From Acholoe squamosa (lineage: Eukaryota > Annelida > Polychaeta > Phyllodocida > Polynoidae), in assembly GCA_949317995.1 (NCBI GenBank), contig OX439038.1:77324659-77388658 (forward strand): a DNA stretch of 64,000 nucleotides, given 5' to 3'. Positions 32,140 through 43,790 of this stretch are shown here, in pieces. Position numbers and translations under genes: made by a program. The notes beneath the pieces are model-generated. The model was given only the letters and a program-made list of their open reading frames with translations, was not told the DNA's origin and did no database searches. Within the stretch, counting starts at the first letter, position 1; every line of letters begins with the position of its first letter.

Positions 32140-33940
32140 CAACTTGATATATTTTAGATTCATGTCATAGAAAGATGTAAAAATGTTGGACAGAATTGTG
32201 AGAATCGACCATTATTGGTTTGTGGACAACATAGCTCTATAGACTACCCAACATGATGCAGTGTGGGATATAGATGTGACCTAGATGTTTGTTGGATATG
32301 GGGTTACTCCCTTTGGGACATGTAGCCCACTAGAGCTTAGGACAAGAGAGGCATTGACTAGCTAAGCTGAGCAGCTCTTCCTAAGGGCCGTCTAGGGCCA
32401 TGAGTCACTCAATGCTGCAGCACGAACTACTCTATACAGGGGCCAGGAACAGGGTGTAACCCCAGCCACAAGCTAGGCACTTCCCCTACTACTCACCTCC
32501 CCACTCCCCTACCTCCCATTATGCCAGGCGAGGACCCCAGCAAAATGTAATTTACTTGTGGTTTTATCTAGTTTGCCATGCTGGGTAGCCACTGGGGCCG
32601 CCCTCATCTAGCTGCTTATTGATGTTCTTTCTGAATGAGCTGCACGTGCGTCATGCATTTGTTAGCCACCCAGCTCCCCCACACCTCCTGTACACCCCAG
32701 CCCTCTATAGCTCTGTAGACTTTGGCTACCTGTAGGGCTTACTCAGAGGAAGGCATCTGCTTGGCCTTTATGAGGATGTATAGCTCAATATTGCCCATGC
32801 CCCTGAAACCCATACACTGGGAACTAGTATGGGGAAATCATTCAATGCCACACCTAGAGATGCAGATAGATACAATGATAATAAAAGGGGATAGAACAGG
32901 GGTGTAGGAAGCAAATCTTTACTGGCGTGGGGCAAGCGTCTTAGGTGAAGGGGAGCATTATACTTTCATATATTATGCTTACATAAGGGACTTTCACATT
33001 ATAGGGGGTGGTGCAAGACACCCTTTTCCTATGCCCTTGTAGAAGTATGACAAAAACTTGCTGCTGGTAATGAAATGGTACACAGCTATTGAAGATGCCT
33101 TTGAGACCTATACTATATATCTCTCTTTGACCTTCCAATAAAAAAAGAACATAGGTTGTATAAAAATAAACAACAACAAAAAAGGAAAATATTTCTGAGG
33201 GAAATCCTCCCAGGAGGATGATGCATAGACACCAAAGATTCTTCTCTGGGTAGACTGGACTAAGAAGCAAGAAGCTTTAAAAAAAAGATAAATCATCATA
33301 TAGTGAGATAACATGCACTATCAATGATAGATCTATGCCTCATTGACACTGGAAATCAGTGATCAACTGAATAGGAATCCCTCATATTGATATTGAAATA
33401 GGTCCCTGGCCACCTGCATATCTCTCTTTCACCATGTGACCAGCTGTCCTCTGCAGCCTCTCACCCTACACCAAGGTAAGGTGCTACTCCATGTGCTGGG
33501 TGCCCACTCTAAGCAGCAGCTCACAGACCCTGGCAGCATTAGGCTGCTTTCTGCCGAGTCACTCATTGTGGGGGTATTGAGAGGACTTGAGTTGACAGCA
33601 GTCATTAGGACCCTTTTGACTGCATGTCCACTTGGAATCAAATGGCTCCTTTGGTGGACCATGTGTATTTCTTGTCTCTGGTCCACCCCACCTTAACACC
33701 TAATGCATGAGTACAGCCTAGGCTACATGCACCCTTGTAGGGTCAGCATGATGCTGTAATGAAGTGTGGGCTGGCAATTCTGCTTGTCATGACTCCATTG
33801 GTGCATTTTGGCGACAATTTGGCAATTAAGTTTAAATCCACGGGCTTTATATATTGTATAAATGTATCGTGTCAACCTAATCGGGTAAAAACATTTTTAA
33901 AAGGTTGGCAGGATGTTTGAATGTAGTGCTTGTGGATGAG
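32140..33940. repeat. Direct duplication, copy 1
   Basis: Same order and orientation as 35965-38235. Shared landmarks are GGGTTACTCCCTTTGGGACA near 32303 and 36151, CTCTATACAGGGGCCAGGAA near 32430 and 36280, and GACCCTTTTGACTGCA near 33608 and 37869. The last 350 bases also belong to the giant palindrome. Confidence 0.85.
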
Positions 33941-34227
33941 TGTGCAAAATCAATGTTAATATTTGGGATAGACACAGATGAATAGAGATATAGCTGCAAA
34001 ATTTAGTATTGTTTGTAATAGAAAAAGATGGCTGATGTGGAGGGCAATGCAGAAGTGGTATCATTAGTAGCTTGAGCGGTCTAAAACGTTTCCTTATAAC
34101 TGGATATATACTGCATGAATGTTTAGTTTTTAAGCAAAAATGTGATTGCTTAAAGTCACTGTTTAATCATTTTTAAGCTAAATAGACATCACTTAAAGTT
34201 GTTTAAAGAATGACTAAACAATGTGAA

Positions 34228-34286
34228 TTTATAGCCAATCTACAATTGGGGATGAGAGGGTAGCACACCCCCAACTTTAACAGTCA
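34228..34286. repeat. 59-bp inverted repeat, left copy
   Basis: From TTTATAGCCAATC to AACAGTCA. It is the exact reverse complement of 35840-35898 by eye, although neighbouring repeats in this region are clearly diverged. It lies in the part of the right palindrome arm that has no mirror copy. Confidence 0.8.
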
Positions 34287-34518
34287 ACCAGGGGACATAG
34301 TGTACTTGAGAATGATACAACAGTCAGCAGTTAATGTTGTAACTTGTTGTTTATCATTATTTTTCGAGCATGTCTGTAGTAAGGTATTGGATCTCATCTG
34401 CAACAGTTTTCCAGTGTACAATTAAGTACAGTAATTATTAGGCAAATACCACACACATTTCCTGGGATGGAACTTCCCATATTGTATGTATTTTTATGTA
34501 TGCCATGTATGTATCTAT

Positions 34519-34650
34519 AGTGTTGGTTCCATAGACATAAAATCGGTCAGAATAGCCCTAATCCGACGATTTCTAATATATCAAAGGTATAGAAAAAGAT
34601 CGGTCGGATTAGTGTTAATCCGACCGATCTATGCCTGTGGAACCAGCACT
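34519..34650. mobile_element. 132-bp MITE-like insertion, TSD TAT
   Basis: The ends are AGTGTTGGTTCCATAG and the complement of CTGTGGAACCAGCACT, 14 of 16 matching. TAT flanks both sides (34516-34518, 34651-34653); the mirror arm near 24709 has the empty sequence with a single TAT. The core contains a perfect hairpin, GATCGGTCGGATTA against TAATCCGACCGATC. The duplication could also be read as TA, as in Tc1/mariner-type MITEs. Confidence 0.8.
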
Positions 34651-35049
34651 TATGCTAACAATGTGTGTAATGTCTCCACATCCTCATGACTCACACTGGT
34701 TACATATCTTATGGAGCTACAACCTTCACTTATCTGGTTCACCCTGGAGGAACCAGGCTGGACATGCATATAAATGGGAAATGACTTGAAGATGGCTCCT
34801 CTCCAGAGAGGTATGTTTTTAATCAGTCTTATCAACACATACATTATTAGCACTACTATTTCGAGCCTAATTTAGCATATCTAAATATGGGGTATTTAGG
34901 TGGATGAGAACATACAGTGGTCTTGATGTCGATGGCCATTGTCGATGGCTCTTCTATGCAATCATTTCTTCAAATTATAGGTGCCTTTTTATGGTAGGAA
35001 AATATACAAATCCATCTGTCCTAACTTTAATATTTATGTTATAGAAATT

Positions 35050-35640
35050 CTGATGGTGCCTACCCCCCTAAACAGGACCCAAGGAAAATGCTGGTGCCTT
35101 CAATTTGTTGCTAGGACAGGCGGTTACCTAGCAACAGCCACTTGGACCTAGCAACAGATCCTTTCAGAAACATTTATTCAATAAGGTTTCTGATGGCATC
35201 TAGCCTCCTAAAATTGATCAAAAAAGGAACACACTAAAGTTTTTTTATTAGTTGCTAGGACATGCAGGTACTCTTTGCCTAGCAACAGGCCCTTTTGCTT
35301 TCAGAAATGAACTACACTTGGAATGAGTCAATAATAAGGAAGCGACTATGTATCTAGATATGATACTGTGAAGGTCAGTACACTTATTTAGAGTGGTAGC
35401 TGCCCTCCCCCCAAATGAAACTAAGGAATAAGCAGAAGCTCTGTATTTGTTGCTAGGACACACGGTTACCTAGCAACAGGCCTATCAACAGGCCCTTTCC
35501 AATACATTGATCTTATGAATGTTCTAATGATACCTACACCCCTAAAATGGACCCATGGATGTTGAGACTTTCCATTTGTTGTGAACCTACCTAGCAACAG
35601 CTGCTTTTGTCTAGCAACAGGCCCTTCCTGTGACAGGAAA
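35050..35640. repeat. Degenerate tandem repeat with X-box-like palindromes
   Basis: Four units of about 150-180 bp each carry TTGTTGCTAGGAC or a variant followed by CCTAGCAAC. GTTACCTAGCAAC at about 35124 and 35463 fits the RFX-factor X-box pattern GTNRCC-N-RGYAAC. The surrounding words (CTGATGGTGCCTA, CAGGCCCTTT) are also repeated. Confidence 0.75.
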
Positions 35641-35964
35641 AGAGCTACGATTGGGATGAGCTAAGGAGTTCACAGTATGGAAACAACTTCTAATTGGTAT
35701 GATGATACACTGATATAAGTTGACATTTTATCAGAGATAAATTATCATTACTAAATACTTTGGATGAATAAGGATACCCTACATAAGGTGCAGACTATAA
35801 TTATTCATGAGAATAGATTGCTAGTGTCACTTGTGGGACTGACTGTTAAAGTTGGGGGTGTGCTACCCTCTCATCCCCAATTGTAGATTGGCTATAAAGA
35901 GACCACTGTAATGGGGTCATGGTCCACTGTGAAGGACAAAATGTTGGCCTATATTTATGGGAGG
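35641..35964. other. Non-coding; contains right copy of the 59-bp inverted repeat
   Basis: 35840-35898 is the exact inverted copy of 34228-34286. At 35915-35950, GGTCCACTGTGAAGGACAAA plus ATGTTGG recurs at 30690 and inverted near 28600. No gene. Confidence 0.6.
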
Positions 35965-38235
35965 GATTCACAACATGATATATTTTACAAGTAGATTGAT
36001 GCCGTAGAAAGATGAAAAACATGTTGGCCAAAATCTTATAAACCGACCATTATTTGTTGTGGACAAATGTGTTGACAGGATAGACTTATATACCAGTCTG
36101 AAATGTGCAGTGTTGGGGATGTAGATGTTACCTAGAGGGTTGTGGGATATAGGGTTACTCCCTTTGGGACATGTAGCCCACTAGAGCTAAGGACAAGAGA
36201 GGCATTGACTGGCTAAGCTGAGCTGCTCTTCCTGAGGGCCGTCTAGGGCCATGAGTCACTTAATGCCGCAGCACGAACTACTCTATACAGGGGCCAGGAA
36301 CAGGGCGTAACCCCTGCTACAAGCTAGGCACTCCCTCTACTACTCCTCCCCACTCCCCTACCTCCCATTATGCCAGGCAGGACCCCTGCAAAATATAATT
36401 TACTTGTGATTTTATCTAGTTTGCCACAGCGGGGTAGCCACTGAGGCTGCCCTCATCTAGTTGCCTATTGATGTTCTTTCTGAATAAGCTGCATGTGTGT
36501 CATGCATTTGTTAGCCACCGAGTTACCCCCCCCCCCCATACACCCCAGTCTCCTATGGCTCTGTAGGCTTTGGCTACCTGTGGGGCTCACTCAGGGGAAG
36601 GTATTTGCTTGGCCTTTATGAGAATGTATAACCAAATATTGGCCCATGCCACTACAACCCATACACTGGGGGAGCTAGTATGGTGAAATCATTCAAGGCC
36701 ACACCTAGAGATGTAGATAGATACAATGGTAATAAAAGGGGATGGAATCTTTATTGGGGGAGCAGGGGTCTTAGTTAGGGGTGGAGCACTATACTTACAG
36801 GCCCCAGGCCCTGCCCCCCTCCCACTTTCTTCTATGCCCTTGTAGAAGAATGTGATAGACTTTCTGCTGCGAATGAAATGGTACACAACTAAGACGCCTC
36901 TGAAACATGTGCTATTTCTATCTGGCCTTCCTATAAAAGAAAAGAACACATTTTCTGTAGTGTTTAGTTGACAATGATATAAAACAGATTACTGGTGTCG
37001 TAAACTAAGATATAGAGCCAATAAAAGTAACAGTCTAGCATAATAAAGTGTATAGATTACTTCTGAAAGAATATGATCCCAATTGAACTACACTAAAAGC
37101 CACCACCGTTGGCATTAGTAACTCAATGATTAGCTCAGGGAAGGGGTAAAAAATCTTGCTCAATGCCCTGCCCTTTTTATGAAGGGGTGTATTTTACAAA
37201 TTGCTGAAACTTGATTTATGCGTACAAACTCTTATACTTTGTTAAAGATTGGTTTAAGACTTACATCTTACCAACATCACTGCAAACCGATCATAAGAAC
37301 TAAATATGTTTTTGAAGTATCTACAGTTTTAATGGTTTAGAATTGATTCAGACTGCCACCACCCAGATCAAATGTGCCGAATTATATCTAACTGACCTTT
37401 AAGATTTTTCTCTAGCCAAAGCCTAGTAGATCCTGTTTTCCCTAGACTATCAAGGGATGGACTAGCAACTTGTGCCTCACGCCCTACTCCCCCAGGCAAG
37501 TATTTCAAGATCCCTGGCGTCAAGATATATGCCTCAAAACGTCAGGAGACCTAGCACTATTTGCCACTCATAGTGGCCCACATTATTGTTTGCAGAACTA
37601 TGGCTACTCTACGAAATAGATGATTATGTAGAGGCTAATATTAGGAAAGAATTACTGATGGCAGCATACCTCCCCAGGAAGAAAGCCAAATGGTCAGGGT
37701 GTTGTTTCTTTTAGATCGCTGGTGATGTTGAACTCAGCCCCTGACCACCTGCATATCTCTCTTCCACCCTGTCACCAGCCCTCTCCAGCATCCCACCCTA
37801 CAGCCAGGTAAGGAGCAGCTCACAGACCTAGCAGCATTGGAGGGGCCTTGAGCTGACAGCAGTCATTAGGACCCTTTTGACTGCACTTCCTCTTGGAACC
37901 ACATGGCTTGTATGGTGGACTGTGTGTATTTCTTCTCTCTGGTCCACCCCACCTTATCGCGGCAACCCTTTCAAGGCCAACATTATCCCCGGGTGCATTA
38001 TGCATATTGGTAATCATTGTGCATTAGGGGTTGGCATGATGCACTAATGAAGTGTCCAGCACTCTGTTGGAGCATTTGGCGACAAATGGGCATGATGTAC
38101 TCTTGCATTACATGCAGTTGCCTTAAACCTAATCTAAAATCCATGGGCTTTATATATCGTATAAATGTATCATGTCGACCCATTCGGGTAAATAAATGGT
38201 CGACATGATGGTCGAATGTAGCACTGCATTGGTGC
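35965..38235. repeat. Direct duplication, copy 2
   Basis: Second copy of 32140-33940, longer by some 450 bases because of an extra segment around 36960-37730 that shows nothing recognisable. Copies are diverged and carry different short poly-C and indel variants, for example the C run near 36526. No coding region. Confidence 0.85.
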
Positions 38236-38873
38236 ACCATGACGACCAATGGTCATGCATCTTGGACAGCCTTCTGCCTTTAATGGTTAACAGCTAGCTG
38301 CCTCTACGGCACAAGCTTTATTGAGCCTAGATGGATAATCAGAGGAGCTTCTAAGGGAAAAGTCCATATGCTCACCCCGCCCGCCTTGTCCCCATGGCCT
38401 TAAGTCACCCCTGTCTATCCCTGCCACTGACCATTCCCTTTCCCTTCACCACAGTCTGCCATAACCATGTCCACCCCTCTCCCTAAATACAATGCTTGTA
38501 CCTAGCGCCATATTATGATTCTGACTACAAAAGTAGAAAATGTGCTTGAAGAATGAAGAGTATTCCTGTTCCTGTTGACTGGAGAAGGTGCATAGTGGTC
38601 ATAAAATTACCACTATGCATTTGGATTTAATCAGCATATATTGGGTTTCCGGTATCATGGTGCCCTGAGGGTTTGTACCAGCTTATTTAAAAACGGGCAC
38701 TGCACATTCGTATTTCTTCGAACATAACTATTTCTTTCCTCGCCATGTTCTATAGTTATCAAGTGTATGTGTTCTGGTACAGTATTGACTGCATGATCAC
38801 TGATGTCTCACAAAGGTGCTGGGGGTATCGAAGTATATTTTGAGTATTAAAACCTGTAATTTAAACAAAGCCC

Positions 38874-38945
<72 letters not shown>

Positions 38946-39495
38946 TTATATATACCTGCTACTAAACAGTCTGATCGCACATGTTGCACTACATGTACCT
39001 TTTCCTCTGAATCATCTGGTTTTAATGCCTCTAAGCCGTTAATCTCAAGTGAGCCAGTGTTTAACAATGGGCCAATTCAATTCAATTCAATTTTAAAGGT
39101 TCTTTTTCTTTTGCTTTAATTTCCAAGTACATGATATGCAGTAATAATATTGGCTACTGTGAGTGTTTAACGCCATTTCGGCAACTAAGGTCATGTTCAT
39201 GGTAAAGAAACGAGAGCCATCACTTTCACTAATGAACTCACATGATTATGTATGCACATATGAATATATTCATTTATGTATATATAGGAGGGGATAGAAA
39301 AGATAAGATGATAAAGAGATGAATATGTGGTTGTACCCGCACATAATTATGGACACCAGACACTCAGAGGGTACTGCAAAGGAAGACATGTAATAGGGAG
39401 GCTTGTAGCCTATCACGAGTTCTCATTAATCCAAGACCTCTACTTTCACCTTCTATTCCCAATCTAAATTTATCCGCTCTTCCTGCTCATAAACC
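38236..39495. other. Non-coding region with TA microsatellite
   Basis: A TA tract occupies about 38877-38940. ATTCAATTCAATTCAATT repeats occur near 39075. At 39168-39203 lies the second copy of the TTTAACGCCATTTCG repeat also found at 16259. No gene. Confidence 0.6.
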
Positions 39496-39499
39496 GCCT

Positions 39500-39720
39500 T
39501 AACCCTTTATGGGCCGCTGATGCATTAATGCATCATGCATTATGATACACCAATCAGGATACACCACTAATTGGAGCATCATGCTGACCCGCCAGGACAA
39601 TATCAACCCTGTAGGGTTAACGTGATGCATGAATGCAGCCCTGGCGAGTTTCTCACCAGGGCTGCATTCATGCACATGCCGATCAATGGGCACGCAGCCC
39701 ATAAAGGCTTTACACATCCA
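39500..39720. repeat. Palindromic GCATCATG module
   Basis: Contains GATGCATGAATGCAGCCCTGG (about 39622) and its inverted copy CCAGGGCTGCATTCATGCA (about 39657), making a hairpin with the loop CGAGTTTCTCA. The linker words GCATCATGCTGACC and AACCCTTTATGGGCC match the modules listed elsewhere in 27-57 kb. Confidence 0.75.
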
Positions 39721-40640
39721 CACCTGCTGCTCACAGATGCTCACAGCTCTAGGATCCATGACCCATTGTCTCACTCTGAGCTGCTCTCAAAATGGAGGTA
39801 CTCTTTTTGTCCCCCTCCTATTGGATCATTTTAAAATTGATTCCAGCTGGGGCCGGCCTATCTGTAGTAGGAGCCATAGTAGTAGTGGCTTTGGTCTTGT
39901 TGTTGGTGGCTGGTGAGATTAGATTGATGGATTTCTGCCACAGTCTGTTAGTATAGTGTAAGCCACTCTAGGGATCAATGAAGCAAGAAAGTGTGTTTTT
40001 GAAGAATAGTTTTTTTTTTATTTGTGATTTTCCTAGGTGTTGGCAATATCAATTCAAATATGACATTAGAATTCCCCAAGTGTGTAACCCGTTTGATCCA
40101 TGGTTAGAGGGAATTTCCTTGTGAATCAACCTATGTGAGATAGTTGTTCTCAAACCAGCACTGACCAATCTGACAATAATTTTCCCTTTTCAAACAAAGT
40201 TTCCCTTTTTTGCTACATAGCTCTGTAGGTCAGTGAGGAGCTTTGGCACACAGAGGTCATACTGTGTCTTTATAATAGACATACATTGTGGTAACAAACC
40301 CACTATACCTACACAGCCTGTCTGCTCTCACAATCATTCACCTTTCTTATATCAGGGACTTTACAGTCAAAAATCTACATTTGCCCTACAATCTACCATT
40401 CTTAGTATTATTATTAGCCTTCCTCCCCTCTCTCTGGCCCTGTTAGTCCCACATTCCCTTTTATATCCATTGGCATCTACTGCTGGCATCACTGTGATGT
40501 GTGCCTCTGTCAGTGTGAGAGCTGCAGTTCCACCAACTCCTCCTCCACCATTCAGTGGCTAATTACCACAACCTGCTCAGCACTGCCATTGTTCTCACGC
40601 CCTGCCGCCAGCCGCCTCCTGCCTGCCTGCCTGAAGCATT
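39721..40640. other. No recognisable feature
   Basis: Short ORFs without motifs. Confidence 0.5.
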
Positions 40641-40883
40641 TAACCATTTAAAGGCAAATGATGCATAAATGCATCATGCCCATTGATCGTCATGATGCAC
40701 CAATTAAGTGCTGGCAAGACTGCTCACCAGCACTTCATTGGAGCATCATACCGACCCAATGGGGTTGATACATATACTACCAGAGGGTCGTCATGATGCA
40801 CCGATAAAGATGCATTGTGCTTTAAGGCATTATCTCCCTGAGCTATAATACACTGTGCCGAGTGAGTATATGTATGTGAGAGA

Positions 40884-40922
<39 letters not shown>

Positions 40923-41220
40923 TGGAAGCTCATATCGCACTCCTAATCCTTTAACGGCCACAACATGTTTAACCCTTTAAGCACCACTGATGCAGGAGTG
41001 CATCATACCTATTAGACGTCATGATGTACCAATGAAGTACTGCCAAGTTCACTTGCTAGCACTTCATTGGAGCATCATGCCGACCCTCCAAGTGTCTTAT
41101 CCCCTGACAAGTTACTCACCAGGGCTGCATTCATGCATCATGACGACCAATGGGCATGATGCATTAATGCATGAGCAGGCCTGACAGGGTTAATGGATTA
41201 TCATATTGACCTGTTTAAGT
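40641..41220. repeat. Two palindromic GCATCATG modules around a TG tract
   Basis: At 40692-40750 and 41018-41080 AATGAAGTGCTGG-type arms face CCAGCACTTCATTGG. At 41105-41145 a CTCACCAGGGCTGCATTC half-module follows. A TG microsatellite lies at 40886-40919. Confidence 0.75.
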
Positions 41221-41784
41221 GTCAGGGTCTCGATTACGTGCAGGTCTGTAAACAGCACCAGCGGGAGGAGGACTAAAAAGCGTATCTCAAATATTCACCA
41301 GTCTCGAATAAGGGCTCGGGGCATAGGGGTATGCTGACCTAGTGGGATACATTATTGACCAATGAGAAAATTCCCTTCACTCAGTGAGACTTTATAGGGT
41401 GCATTATATAACACCTGGTACCCATGCTGGCTCTTACCAGTGCTTATCTCTGAGGGTACCAGATTGAGCAATGGTGCCCCCTACTAAGAAATCCAGAACC
41501 TCGGTATTGGAGTCTATCAGTTTGACGGTGCTTATATACATTACGGTATGCCTATCGGTTGACATGCATGAATGCAACAGAGAGTTTATGCCAAAAAAAG
41601 CAACAGTTGTGTGTTTCAGGTAGCATGCTGAAAAAAATTAGGTAGGGTAGTTCAGCTTTTTTATATATATATTTTTTTTTAACTGCTTCAAGGAATCTCA
41701 ACAAGTCACCATGACTCGGGTGAGTCAGGGATGACTTAATTGACTGAAAACTTGGCCAAACAGGTATACTTTTGTAGGGGCCAG
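41221..41784. other. No recognisable feature
   Basis: No gene or clear repeat; AT-rich run near 41660-41682. Confidence 0.4.
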
Positions 41785-42024
41785 CTCTGGCTGTGAGTCC
41801 ATGGCGGTATGCCATCTGTCCCCGTTCCGGTTGCACCAGCCCCCAGGGGCTGGTCAGCCAGTGAACACTTCCCCCTTGTGTCATACTGATCCAGATGTAG
41901 GTGGAAGGTAGAGAACGTCAGGTCTGAGGATGTAGCTCTGTGGTAGAGCGCTCGCTAGCAAGTTGAGAGGTCCCGGGTTCGAAACCCGGTGTTTCCAAGT
42001 ATGTTTTTTTGCCAACCTCTACAT
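41785..42024 (+). mobile_element. tRNA-headed repeat, first copy
   Basis: Starts TCTGGCTGTGAGTCCATGG and ends GACCTCTACA (spelled AACCTCTACA here). Contains a tRNA-like stretch at 41927-41998 with A box TAGCTCTGTGGTAGAGCG and a perfect T arm CCGGG-TTCGAAA-CCCGG. The acceptor stem pairs poorly and the anticodon stem has mismatches, so it is a repeat and not a working tRNA gene. A near-perfect copy follows head to tail at 42201. Confidence 0.7.
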
Positions 42025-42200
42025 TGGTGGAAACACCGAGTGGCCCTGCCCGTGTAAGGGGGGGCTACGGAACTCGGTGGCTGGGCTGGTATGACACAGT
42101 TAAAGCTTCAACCTGCTAGGGGTAAACTAGTCACCTGCTGGAGGTTGGGTTGGAGGAGTAGGGTTGGCTGAAGCTGGTGGGAAGGAGTGTTGGGGCCTGA

Positions 42201-42436
42201 TCTGGCTGTGAGTCCATGGCGGTATGCTATCTGTTCCCGTTCCGGTTGCACCAGCCCCCAGGGGCTGGTCAGCCAGTGAACACTGCCCCCTTGTGTCATA
42301 CCGATCCAGATGTAGGTGGAAGGTAGAGAACGTCAGGTCTGGGAGTGTAGCTCAGTGGTAGAGTGCTCGCTTGCAAGTTTAGAGGTCCCAGGTTCGAAAC
42401 CTGGTGTTTCAAAGTATGTTTTTGCCGACCTCTACA
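42201..42436 (+). mobile_element. tRNA-headed repeat, second copy
   Basis: About nine in ten bases match the first copy over 236 positions. The tRNA-like part (42341-42412) has a canonical A box, TAGCTCAGTGGTAGAGTG, and B box GGTTCGAAACC. The loop reads TTGCAAG, which would give a GCA (Cys) anticodon, but the acceptor stem is degenerate. Confidence 0.7.
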
Positions 42437-43140
42437 CTTTCTTCAAAAATGGAGAAAAAAAGTTAGGCTTGGCCCTGTTTTGCCAGGTAGGGTCGGGTTG
42501 CCTGAAAGAAACAATTTATTTTTTTGGCCTTAATCACTAGGTCCGCATTTGTGTATCATCTCCTACTCCCCAAGTGATCACCATTATGCATGAAAGTAGC
42601 TCTGCAATGCAATGAGCAGTTTCTTGGACCACATATGGCCCTTACAGGGTTAACAGTGTGTTATTAGTCTCCACAAGCACATACACGCACGCGGCACAGC
42701 GCATTACAATGGGTGATGGCTGATCCTGGCTGACCTTTGCTCATATCCTTAAGGAATGACGACGACCTTCGTTGAGAAGGTCGGAGGTGAGTCAGGCATA
42801 CGGCAGCTGCAGGTGGTAGTGCATATATATGGCACAAAATGATGTTTTTCAGACCAAATATTGCATCTGGGTTTCTTTGTCATTGTAAGGCAACAATGCC
42901 GTGCTGGTTAGTCTACTTGGTGATGAACCATTAGCACATCATGTCTGCAATTGTCGTTATGGTGCATTTTGCCACGATCTGGACATTTTGAGTGCTTTTT
43001 TGGCTGATTTTGAGGATATCAGGTGTGCATTATCCAGGATATACCCACATGATTTTCGATTTTGAGTGCTTTGTCTTGGATATACCAGTACTTCTAAGTG
43101 TTAGAAATATTTTATAAGTGTAACACTAACATTTTTTCAT
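42437..43140. other. No recognisable feature
   Basis: No gene. GATATC-type words near 43015-43075 resemble the SINE flank at 13.7 kb. Confidence 0.4.
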
Positions 43141-43245
43141 GTTAAAACTTACGATATTTTCATTGCTAAAAGTGGGATTTGATCACCCAATATCTAGATA
43201 GTAAGACATATGCCTTACCATATGCGCCACTGGGTGAGCTGATTG
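43141..43245 (-). mobile_element. tRNA-derived SINE-like repeat
   Basis: On the minus strand CAGTGGCGCATATGGTAAGG resembles an A box and GGGTGATCAAATCCCAC a B box. The downstream GTTTTAACAT tail is shared with the copy at 13.84-13.96 kb. Confidence 0.55.
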
Positions 43246-43367
43246 ACTGAGACAGATACCTCCTTCTGTAGTACCATTCTATTGTTATGGCCTAACCGCG
43301 AACTCTTGGACTTACTCCAGCCGCGTTACTACTACATAGAACCATAAGCAGGCCAGTGGCGCACAGC

Positions 43368-43466
43368 AGTCCCTGTGGCGCAATGAGTAGCATGCAGCGC
43401 CAAGGGCTGACCCGTTTTAGCTGCCTGGTGTAGGTGGGGGTATAGGTTCGAGTCTCGGCCAAGGCG
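43368..43466 (+). mobile_element. tRNA-like sequence, opposite orientation
   Basis: GTCCCTGTGGCGCAATGAG matches the head of the SINE at 13.95 kb (minus strand there), and GGTTCGAGTCTCG is a B-box match. The distance between the boxes is longer than in a tRNA, so this is a rearranged repeat. Confidence 0.5.
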
Positions 43467-43527
43467 GTGAACGTTTCATAGTTTTTTATTGATTTTTGAT
43501 GGCAAATCGTGGTATAAATACATTAAG

Positions 43528-43612
43528 GGTTGGTATAGAAGGCACATGGGCTGGATAGCCTTTGGAAATACCTGAAATATCCAGGCTGTCCAGCCCTGGT
43601 GCCTTCAATATC
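43528..43612. repeat. Imperfect inverted repeat, about 36-bp arms
   Basis: GGTTGGTATAGAAGGCAC then GGGCTGGATAGCC on the left faces GGCTGTCCAGCCC then GGTGCCTTCAATATCAACC on the right. Confidence 0.7.
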
Positions 43613-43790
43613 AACCATTATTGCATCACTAATGGCGTACTGGCGAGTCTGCTCACCAGGACTTCATTTGAGCATCATGCCGACCCAGCAGTGTTGTTCC
43701 AGCAGGATTAGCAGGATGTTATAATGTGGCCTGGTGATTCACTCACACAATGTTTGAACGAATAACCGGCCTTTACAGGCTTATCTAAAG
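43613..43790. repeat. Partial palindromic GCATCATG module
   Basis: GTACTGGCGAGTCTGCTCACCAGGAC and GAGCATCATGCCGACCC link it to the modules at 39.5-41.2 kb. Confidence 0.6.

Larger units (their letters stand above)
29346..34945. repeat. Giant imperfect palindrome, right arm
   Basis: Mirror copy of 24428-29345. Relative to the left arm it has extra material at about 32140-33600, a 144-bp insertion at 31855, a 132-bp insertion at 34519 and an unmatched stretch at 34115-34290. No coding sequence is seen. Confidence 0.88.

Noticed and set aside
41927-42412. Two tRNA genes
   Set aside because: A and B boxes and T arm are good, but acceptor and anticodon stems are poorly paired and both are embedded in a duplicated repeat.
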